This document shows, piece by piece, positions 54,492 to 64,000 of a stretch of DNA of 64,000 bases. Origin of the DNA: Solen grandis (lineage: Eukaryota; Mollusca; Bivalvia; Adapedonta; Solenidae). The stretch spans positions 43,732,543-43,796,542 of the forward strand of contig CM037785.1 of NCBI GenBank assembly GCA_021229015.1, read 5' to 3'. The notes beneath the pieces were generated by a model. That model was not told the origin of the DNA and ran no database searches. It saw only the letters and a program-made list of their open reading frames with translations. Within the stretch, counting starts at the first letter, position 1; every line of letters begins with the position of its first letter. A program made the position numbers and the translations under genes.

Positions 54492-57400
54492 ATTTACACA
54501 GTAGTGTGTGACTGTAGTGTCATTCATTATCAAATTCCTGAGATACGTTAAGTAATGCAAGTGCTGCCCCCTGGTGACCAGGTACCTCTACTGGTGTCGC
54601 ATACATAGGAAGAAGTATGATTGGATATTATCTACACAATGTCTTTCGTTTTTAACTCAATTTTAATAGTCTAAAGAGCTGTTTCAAGTGAATGCCAAAT
54701 ATCAGTATTTATTTTGTACTAGCTCACAGTTAAACACCAACTTCAGTGTCAGGCAAGATGAACACAAACAAGGAAGTTACCAACAAAATCCTTATCTCAT
54801 GAGATAACTTATCTCAATAAAATGGAGGGTAGTGAAGTGTGGGTATACACAGTGATATGGATGTACACCGCGCAGTGTGGGGACACTTCAGTTATGGACA
54901 ACTTATTGTGATCTACTTAGAGCTGTGACAAATTGTCATCAAACTTGATTGGTTGTTTGGATCATATGGACGAAGAGGACTGTGTGCAGTTGGCTGATAT
55001 TAGAGTATCCATTGATGACAGTGTGATTTAGATGTGTATGGAACCTTATGCAGTGGGCTTTAGGGTCTTCGTATTTTTATGATAAAAATTCCAGCAAAAA
55101 CTATACTGTAACTGCATTAGGCGAATCCTCATTCAAACAATACATATTTGAAATTCAGCATATTGCAAAGTATGGATCCCAGAATGAACATTTCCATATA
55201 TAGATATGATGTAATGTTTCCAGGATCATTTAGAACATGAAATGTAATGCTTGGAGGCATGCATAACACACATAAAGCTGACTGGTGATGTCCAGCCCCT
55301 CCAGATACGGAAACTGTTACAAGCTAAACATAAATGTTCCAATTGCCTGATCTCCCCCAACTTGTGTATTGGTTACTGAGCAGCAGCAGCTTGATGTTCT
55401 GTGTGCTGATTTTGTGTTGCTATGTATCTAACCAGAGCAAAGAAAAAATACCAATATTGTTTATTTCCTTGTTTTAGACTTGCAATCACAAACCTGTTTG
55501 AGAGATACGTGGATGTTCTCTTTGTGTCACCTGAGGTTCTTCTGTAATGTTGGTGTATATACACACTTAGGGGGCTACCACAGTCTCTCATTTTCATGTT
55601 AACTCGGTACATTCCAGGCCTTGTGTCAGAGCTCACATGCAGGATCCTTGGATGGGAGGGGCATTTCAGGGAGACAGAGGAGGGTAGACACCCTGCCACT
55701 GTACTCAAGTACTTAGTGTTGTAGTTGGTTAAAAAGTTCCTCATACCTCATTCTGGATTCTGGTCAATGTCATACTTTACTAGCGGGATCCACAAACAAC
55801 AGGTCATGCTTTGGACCTGTTAGTTGGGATTAGCATTAGAGTAAAAAGTTATGTGTAAGTGTACTATAGTTTCACAGGCATTTTACTTTGTCTCATCCCA
55901 TACCTTACAGCCAGTAGGTAGAAAGTCTGTAATCATTATGTAATCATTGTGTAGCTATAACCTCATTTATAAAGACATATAGATAATTACAAAATGAGAG
56001 TGAGCTACTCTTGATTGCCCGTAGCAGTTTCTGGTTTCCCACTTGTTACTTTTAACTTTGGGGTATAAACATCTTTGTTTATTGTTGTGCCACAGATTTG
56101 AATTATGTGATATTTCATTAGTGATTGCATAGTCATATTTAACATTAATATCATGTCTAGATGCAGAGTTTGCATGTTGTGATGTCATTGATCATGTGAC
56201 TCAGTTTTATGTAATATTACTGTCACATTACAATCCAGTCATGTGATGGACTCTTCGTCTTGTACCATCTTGGACATGTGATCTTGCGGCTGATAAAAGT
56301 TATGTGCAGGCAAATATGTGAATCACATGGCTGGGAACTGTAACTCCTGGTCAGTATCGGGTTAAACACAGTACTTTAATACATGGGTTTATGTTGTGCA
56401 ATTTTTATGCAATATTCGTATTTTTGACTGTTTCACCTTAAACCATACTAAGCTTGAGCATTTCCAGTGTCCTTGTTAACAACTTGATCCGTTTCATTGT
56501 GTGTCTGGGAGACAGAGACAACCACATTCATTACACATCCTAAAATCAGTGTTCAGTGTAGCATTGCCCTGACGTGGCCTTCACATATCCAGTATCACAT
56601 TTTGGGGGAAAAACATATAGTTACTTTAATAAAAAGAAATATTTACTTTTAACATTTTTGTAGTCTTTTATTATATGTATACAGCAAGATTCAGATTCAA
56701 TTTGGTTAACAATTCATTATGAATTTAAAACACACAAAAGGGATATTCAACTATTGTGTCTCTCGAGATTCCTGTAGTCCTGTGGACTTTGGAGCAGTCT
56801 AGATTGAACACCAATTCGCTAAATTGTTCCTGGAGCTATCTTCTTCCGTAAAACATATCTCCAGCAGGAGGTTGAAGGCTCACGTTTCATGTGTCACCCT
56901 ACAGTCATGTCTGAGTGTGTGGTATGGCCAAGTGGGTGGTGAGAGAGTGGACACTGGAGGTGAAGCCCAGTGTTACCTGTCTGTACTCAGAGCCGGTGTA
57001 GCTGCTGGAAGTCACACTTGACAAACACTCATTGTTGGCCTAAAGTATTCTTTATTATCTAACAATATTGTATTGTTTTTTTACCAACTTAATTTGATAA
57101 AAAAGATTGATTTTTAATGTTTTGTGAACTAATTGTTTATGGTGTTCTTGTGTACAGACCAATGGGCTTTTCAGTGTGTTTGTATGTTTTGGTTATGCTT
57201 AACATTTTTCAGTGAAGATATGTTGCAGGTTTGATGTTCATTTAATACTTTCAGTATCTTTGTTTTGAAAACCATTGTGTAATCATTCATAAATGAGCAT
57301 TCAGCATGGCTGAAAGGGTGGATCATCTATAGTCCATCCCTCTACTTAAAAGGATGAGAAGTCACTTTCAAGTTAGCTTTAGGTTCATTTACTAAATGTT

Positions 57401-60352
57401 TTCTTTAAACATTTAGGAAACCACAAATTCTATAAGTTTTTTCAATACATGCAATCATTAAAATCACAACTGATGTAATTTATTGAATTTGTTTTATTTA
57501 TTTATTTTAATCATAAGAAAAGCAGGAAAGCAAGCTACAGATTTTTTGGTGACAGTCTTAGGAGTGTGAATCCCTAGCAAAATGAGTGTCGGCATCCTGG
57601 GCACTGCAGTTTGTTCATACTGGACAGGGGGGCTACTGTACTGTAGAACTGATTTAGAGTTTGTCTAGTCTCGGTCTGGTCCCAACTGTTGTGTTGGTAT
57701 TGTGGTAGTCGATGTGTGTTGTTAAAGTTGGACCTCACCCGTCTGTTGTCATGGTAACCAACCCATCTGCTGCAGAACATAGAGGCAGATGGTGGTGGAA
57801 GGTATGGAAATAGAACATTCCAGTTTGATTATCCTGTTAAACTGCTATGCCATTTGTTATGCTGCCAGTTTCCTTTGATAAATGTAGGTGAGAGATAAGA
57901 TGACTTGTGTCTATGTTATATTCTCATCACTATTGTACGGAGATATAGTAATCACTTTGTCCCATCTGTTGGTCAGTCTAGCTACCAGTCTGTCATCTCA
58001 GTGACAGTTAGACTGTTGCATATTTTATTGAGCCAAACGGCTAACTACATGTAGTTAAGAATATACTGGAATCTCCACTAGTGATTGCTCTAGTGATACT
58101 TCTTTAGTGTGAGAGTATAAACTTCTCAATATTTCTCCTCTGCATCTGTGATCAAGAGTCATCTTGGGGTCCTTATTTTATCATTTTGAGCCTATATAGG
58201 CTTTTGAAATGTGTTTGCCAGATTCATTTGGTAAGTGAAATTGTATATTGGATTGTATACTTAAATTGTCATATATTTGTCAAAGTTTTATTGGCAATTA
58301 GTTACTTAATTTTGCTTGAATTTATACTTAACAAAAGCTATTATTAAATCCTCCACAAACAAAGTTTGGGGTGGGTGGGTATGGGAATCAACCTGTCTGT
58401 CTACCCTGTCCATCTGTTAACCCTTGACCATATGGGCTCATATTTGGCACAAAATTTGCCTGACCAGAGGGTTTGTCATTACCTTTGTCCCAAGGCCATT
58501 TGCTCAAGGTCAAGAGGTAAGTAATTTTGTTAAAACTAGTCTTTTACTAAATAGCCTTTTCATTTGCTCAAGGTCAAAGATGAAGGAAGTTCACTAAACA
58601 CCTTTCCATTAACACTCGCACAATGGTTGCTGAGCTGATAACCGGAGTGAGTGTTATGACCTTGTCCTGAAGGTCATTTGCAAAAGGTCAAGGTCACACA
58701 TTACAATTGAATTTTGTTTGGGTTATAACCTTGTAATTTGGAAAAGCTTATCTTCACAGCTTGGAAGTTCCATGGTCAAGACTACAGGCTCTGTATATAT
58801 ATGTATATCCAAGTGCTATGCAGGGGTATTCACTTCCTTTACAAATAATTTACTATTGAATTGTCATATAGATCAGATGTACATGTATTTGAGTATGTAT
58901 ATTTTTTAATTATTTGAATGACTGTATATGATTTATTTGTTACTCTGTGATTCCTATTTCCTATGAATATCAAAATACTATTTTGTGTTTGTTTTTGGTT
59001 GTTGTTTTTTTCTCAATTTATTATCCAGACTTATGAATACCAGACTTATCCATTCTGAAGAGCGATGGTAAACAACATTTTTGATTTTAAACAGTAATAA
59101 ATTAAGGTTGTGCTGGAATTCGCCTGGTTCATGTTTATTTTAAAGCCATACAGACGTGAGCTGGCTCCTGCTGTTTGCTTTCAGCTCAGTTTGCCATTAG
59201 ACTTCATACAACCTGTGCATACCAACCTTTATTTTTGTGTCTTTTTCTTCTTTTAAAGAACTCATTTAAAGATCTTGTATTTTCATCTAATGTAATAGAG
59301 CATTTATAATTCAGTGAGGACATTGTGAGCTGGACCTGTGTGACTTGTCCTGTACCTCCCACTGTACACTGCCCCCATGTGTCTCAGTCTACAGCTGTTG
59401 TACAACTGTTGGCGACAACACTGGCAGGTACTTCATTATGATTATTACTGGTTCTGTGATATCTATATATAGATTTAATGGATTTTCCAAAATCACAAGG
59501 TCAAACTGGTGTCAGGGCCATGTAGTGAACAAACCAAAAGTGCTAGAGTTTATAAGAAAATACTTGTTGCATGCTGTTCATGTTTACTTGAATGTATGGT
59601 TTTCACAAGACTTAGAAAGCCGTCACTGCATTAAGGAATACTTCCAAACTAATTTGTTATTTCTGAAAATAGGGTAGCACATGTATATATTTATCTTCTA
59701 ACTGTAAATCATTAATAGCTTTTGAAAAATATCCTTGCAAATAGGCATATCGAAACAAACATTACTAAACTGGAAGAGAAGAGATGGGGGCTTGACCTTG
59801 TGAGATTGTTACATATCCCATGTTATACATGCTGTTGTAGAAAGGTTTTGTTTGTTGACGAGTCTTAATCCGACTGCACTAATCATTGTATAAATCATTC
59901 TATATTGTACAGATAGAACATTATGTATAGATAATTGTACACTATTTGGAATAAATGTATAACTGTATCCTAGTATTTTCTGTGTTTATTACCTGTATCA
60001 ATAGATTTTGTCCTTTTTGAAGGATTTGGCACTAACATCTTCCACTGGAAATCATGCTGAAAATTTATTATTTTGAAAACAGTCTTAAATGATGTATCAA
60101 AAGTTTGATGAAGTTGTCAAAATAAATGGGGATGCTGAAGCATTAACAAGAGCACCGAATGCGGGTGCCAACGCTTGTCTGTTTAAAACCAATCCATTTC
60201 AAAGAAACAATGAGGGATATTGTTATATCCGCTATCCATCTGTCAATCTGTCTACCATTGGATCTGTCTACTATGGGTCCAGTAATGTACAGCTATACTG
60301 GCTGCCAGTGTTGGCATTAATAATGATTTTGTGATGGTTTGACCTAAAATGT
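54492..60352 (+). other. CLINT1: CLINT1 3'UTR and downstream DNA
   Basis: No further coding exon is visible. Candidate poly(A) hexamers AATAAA lie at 56628-56633, 59096-59101 and 59950-59955. The last two are followed by GT-rich sequence, so the 3'UTR may be several kilobases long. A diverged repeat with tcaaggtcaagaggtaag and caaaaggtcaaggtcacac lies at about 58330-58720. Confidence 0.5.
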
Positions 60353-61112
60353 TAACAAGAGGGCCATGATGGCCCTAGATTGCTCACCTGAGTATACGGT
60401 TACCCAAGGAACATAGTCTATTAAAACATTTTGAAATCTGGCCAGTAGTTTTGAAGGAGATGATCCCTGTAAAGGTTTATCAAATTTTGTCCAGCAGTTT
60501 CAGAGATGTCATTTAAAGATTTCACTATATACATATAAGGCAAATTAGCCCCGCCCCTGGCAGCCATGTTTTTTTATGGATCAGAATAATTTTAGCGACT
60601 TTTGTGAAGCTTCACCCAAGGATCATCCCTGTCAAATTATATCAAATTCTGTCCAGTGGTTTCAGAGGAGATGTCTTTTAAAGATTTCAGTATATACATA
60701 TTAGGCAAATTAGCCCCGCCCCTGGCAGTCATGTTTTTTTATGATCGGAATAATTTTAGCAGTCTTGGTAGAGAGTTACCCAAGGAACATCTGTACCAAA
60801 ATATTTTGAAGTCTGGCTAATAGTTTTGAAGGAGATAATTTTCAAAGTTTTCATTTTTTTTTCCTTACCATTGCCATGGTAACCAGAATTCCACATGGAT
60901 CAAAGCCATGGTAACCAGAGTTCCACATGGATCAAGTTTATTTTAGCAACTTTTGTAAAGGTTCACCTAAGGACATTCCTGCCAAGTTTAATCAAATTCT
61001 CCCCAGCGGTTTCCGAGAAGATGTCATTTGAAGTAAATTGTTGACGACGCACGACGGACGCAGGGCGATCACAAAAGCTCACCTTGAGCACTTTGTGCTC
61101 AGGTGAGCTAAA
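60353..61112 (-). mobile_element. Family A element on the minus strand, downstream of CLINT1
   Basis: Read on the minus strand, it starts with the hairpin tAGCTCACCTGAGCACAAAG, with TGCTCAAGGTGAGCT, and then a cgtccgtcgtgcgtcgtcaa stretch. The core has monomers with the tttgacaggga and ggcaaattagcc types. It ends with gggccatcatggccctcttg. The 5' hairpin is best preserved in this copy. Confidence 0.87.
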
Positions 61113-62350
61113 AAAGTCAAATATTCAAAAAATAGAATTCACATGTATATATCAGTGCCCTGTTGACAACGGTTCTAAAGTTTTCACAAGTTACAGAAAA
61201 ATTAGAATAAAGGGTCAATGTCAATAGGTAAAATATTTGCATATGTCTGGATAAGTCTTGTCAAGATGAATAAGCATACCAAAAATGTTGTATTTTGAAT
61301 TGTTGAGAAGTTATGACCAACGTAAACATTTTTTTTTTTTAATATTTCAAAAATAGGTCAAAGGTCAAGGTCAAAAGTGTAACATTGATGGAAAGGTCTT
61401 GTTACAAGGAATTCACATGTGAAAGAGGAGGAGGAGAAGATTGTTCAAATTTGTACTATATACATATAAGGGAAACGGGCTCTGCCCCCTGGCGGCCATA
61501 TTTTTTCAACGGATCAAAATAATTTTAACAATCTTGTTAGAGAGTGACCCAAGGAACATCTGTGCCAAATAACTTTGAAATCTTGCCAGTAGTTTTGGAG
61601 GAGATTTTCAAAATTTTCATATGTTTTTTTCTTTCCATTGCCATAGCAACCAGAGTTCTGCATGGAATCAAATTTTTTTAACAACTATGAAAGGGCTTCA
61701 CCCAAGGAACATTCCTGTGAAGTTTCTTTAAAATTGGCCTAGTGGTTTTGGAGAAGATATTGTTTTTAGTTAAATGTTGACGCCGGACATTCATCGACCA
61801 CTATATCTGCCCTGTTGACAACGGTTCTGAAATAACAGGCATTTTAAAGTTTTCAAAAGTTGCAGAAAAATTAGGTCAAAGGTCAATGTCAATAGGTAAA
61901 ATATTTGCATATGTCTGGATAGGTCTTGTCAAGATGAATAGGCATACCAAAAATGAAGGTTGTATTTTGAATAGTTGAGAAGTTATGGCCAACGTTAATG
62001 TTTTTTGTTGAATATTTCAAAAATAGTTCAAAGGTCAAAAGTGTAACATTGATGGAAAGGTCTTGCTACAAGGAATTCACATGTGAAATATCGGTGCCCT
62101 GTTGACAACGATTCTGACAACAGGCATTTTAAAGTTTTCAAAACTTACAGAAAAATTAGGTCAAAGGTCAAGGTCAATAGGTGAAATATTTACATATGTC
62201 TGAATAGGTCTTGTCAAGTTAAAAATGCATACCAAAAAGTTGTATATTGAATAGTAGATAAGTTATGGCCAACGTTAAGATTCCTGATGATGACAAACGA
62301 CGATGACGACAGACGATGATGACAACGCAAATGCCAGAGTTACAATAGCT
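61113..62350 (-). mobile_element. Family E tandem-core repeat, interrupted by a family A fragment
   Basis: About 250-290 bp monomers carry gccctgttgacaacggttct, aggtcaatgtcaataggtaa and atatttgcatatgtctggat. They recur at about 61150, 61808 and 62094. A family A core and 5' fragment lies between the first and second at 61422-61800. The right end has a GATGACGACAGACGATGATG run before atagctcat, as expected for the 5' end of a minus-strand element. Confidence 0.75.
61422..61800 (-). repeat. Partial family A element nested in family E
   Basis: The words tgccccctggcggccatat, gacccaaggaacatctgtgc and gttgacgccggacattcatc are the reverse complement of the family A core and its GTC-rich 5' part. 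The terminal hairpin and 3' end are missing. Confidence 0.75.
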
Positions 62351-62409
62351 CATATTTTTTTCTTCAAAAAACAGACAAGCTAACAATTAAATTATATTGC
62401 AATTTTTAA

Positions 62410-63650
62410 AGAAATAATGGGATATAATGCTGAGGCTTCTTGTCCATGATCACACAATCAGTGCTAATGCTGAAGCTTCTTGTCCGATACATCCCATAAT
62501 CAAACATAATGCTGAAGCTACTTATCTGATACATCCCATAAACATAATGCTGAAGCTTCATGTCCAATACATCCCTTAATCAAACATAATGCTAAAGCTA
62601 CTTGTCATCAAACATAATGCTGAAGCTACTTGTCATTAAACATAATGCTGAAGCTACTTGTCATCAAACATAATGCTGAAGCTACTTGTCCAATACAACC
62701 CCTAATCAAACATAATGCTGAGGCTACTTGTCCGATACATCCCTTAATCAAACATAATGCTGAAGCTACTTGTCCGATACATCCCATAATCAAACATAAT
62801 GCTGAGGCTACTTGTCCGATACATCCCATAATCAAACAAAATGCTGAAGTTACTTGTCCGATACATCCCATAATCAAACATAATGCTGAAGCTACTTGTC
62901 TGATACAACTCATAAACATAACGCTGAAGCTACTTGTCCGATACATCTCATAATCAAACATAATGCTGAAGCTTCTTGTCCGATACATCTCATAAACATA
63001 ATGCTGAAGCTACTTGTCCGATACATCATAATCAAACATAATGCTGAAGCTACTTGTCCGATACATCCCATAATCAAACATAATGCTGAAGCTACTTGTC
63101 CGATACATCCCATAATCAAACATAATGCTGAAGCTTCTTGTCCGATACATCCCATAATCAAACATAATGCTGAAGCTACTTGTCCAATACATCCCATAAT
63201 CAAACATTATGCTGAAGCTACTTGTCCGATACATCCCATAATCAAACATAACGCTGAAGCTACTTGACTGATACATCCCATAATCAAACATAATGCTGAA
63301 GCTACTTGTCCGATACATCCCATAATCAAACATTATGCTGAAGCTACTTGTCCGATACAACCCATAAACATAACGCTGAAGCTACTTGTCCAATACATCC
63401 CATAATCAAACATAATGCTGAGGCTACTTGTGCGATACATCTCATAAACATAATGCTGAAGCTACTTGTCCAATACATCCCATAAACATAATGCTGAAGC
63501 TACTTGGCCGATACATCCCATAATCAAACATAATGCTGAGGCTACTTTTGCGATACATCTCATAAACATAATGCTGAAGCTACTTGTCTGATACATCCCA
63601 TAAACATAATGCTGAAGCTACTTGTCTGATACATCCCATTATCAAACATC
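62410..63650. repeat. 42-bp satellite, about 28 copies
   Basis: The unit contains cataatgctgaagctacttg, then tccgatacatcccataat and caaa. Most copies are 42 bp; shorter copies of about 38 bp lack four bases around taatcaaac. The leftmost copies (62430-62640) are more diverged and shuffled. Because 42 is a multiple of three, long open frames appear on both strands (for example 62630-62953 and 63010-63360), but these are by-products of the repeat. Confidence 0.95.
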
Positions 63651-64000
63651 TTTTGGTCATAAACCTGATTAAAATGGCTAGTTATAGGAAGATACTAGAG
63701 AATTTTCTAACCAATTGTCCTGGACAGATAGATCAACACCAGACACCGAGCACCCTTATGTGGAAGTAGATTGTTTAATTTTTGTTTCAGAAAATGATAT
63801 CTTAAGTGCTCAAGATATTATTACATACAATACATAGTTGTACAGGTGACATTACTCAGTTTGCCTATCAAATGTTACACAAAGTCTGTTCTTAGGAGCA
63901 TAGGGTCTGGCTTGCGTACAATTTGCAGATGTTCGCTTACAGAGAGAGACGGCTATGAAGCGGTCTTAGTGTCATAAGCCACAATGTTTATGTATACCAA
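63651..64000. other. Right edge, unannotated
   Basis: Unique-looking AT-rich sequence after the satellite. No exon, repeat family or RNA gene is recognised. Confidence 0.5.

Noticed and set aside
62630..63360. Overlapping long open frames on both strands with His-Asn-Ala-Glu-Ala or Met-Tyr-Arg-Thr repeats
   Set aside because: They arise from a 42-bp satellite whose period is a multiple of three; frames end wherever 38-bp variants occur, and no splice or start context supports a gene.

Overview
The window is animal nuclear DNA, most probably from a bivalve mollusc. It has spliced genes with short GT-AG exons in long AT-rich introns. It is dense in the hairpin-ended, tandem-core repeats and TA-flanked inverted-repeat elements familiar from clam-type genomes. 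The bivalve call is inference from repeat style and protein similarity; I could not run a search. No bacterial, viral or organellar gene is visible.

Three protein-coding genes lie on the + strand. (1) 392-585 is the last coding exon of a TBC1D12/TBC1D14-type RabGAP, followed by a long 3' flank. (2) About 12495-30122 holds the 5' half of EDRF1 (erythroid differentiation-related factor 1) as 12 well-supported exons plus one proposed seven-codon first exon. Splice phases are consistent throughout, giving about 660 residues. (3) 31104-54491 holds the 3' part of CLINT1/epsinR (clathrin interactor 1, Drosophila lqfR) as ten exons in consistent phase, about 518 residues ending at a TGA. A run of exactly 100 N (31003-31102) separates genes 2 and 3. 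The C-terminal half of EDRF1 and the N-terminal ENTH domain of CLINT1 are both missing there, so the gap is either much larger than 100 bp or a scaffolding misjoin.

Most of the remaining sequence is repeats. 6259-9983 is a 3.7-kb element with long inverted arms built of palindromic arrays. 12760-13494, 13504-13618, 23848-24589, 31370-31591 and 36373-39933 are foldback or TA-flanked terminal-inverted-repeat elements. Two small MITE families (about 235 bp and about 200 bp) recur. Several families (8444, 13848, 17752, 26609, 32681, 42599, 45656, 50680, 51051, 60353 and others) share one plan: a 5' hairpin, a GTC-rich stretch, a core of 120-180 bp tandem monomers, and a 3' end at CTTGTT. I regard this shared plan as the most interesting system in the window. 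The right edge carries a 42-bp satellite (about 62410-63650).

Functionally, the TBC protein and CLINT1 both act in membrane traffic (Rab inactivation; clathrin/AP-1 transport between trans-Golgi and endosomes). EDRF1 is a TPR-type protein linked to transcription control in vertebrates. Nothing here suggests the three work as a unit.
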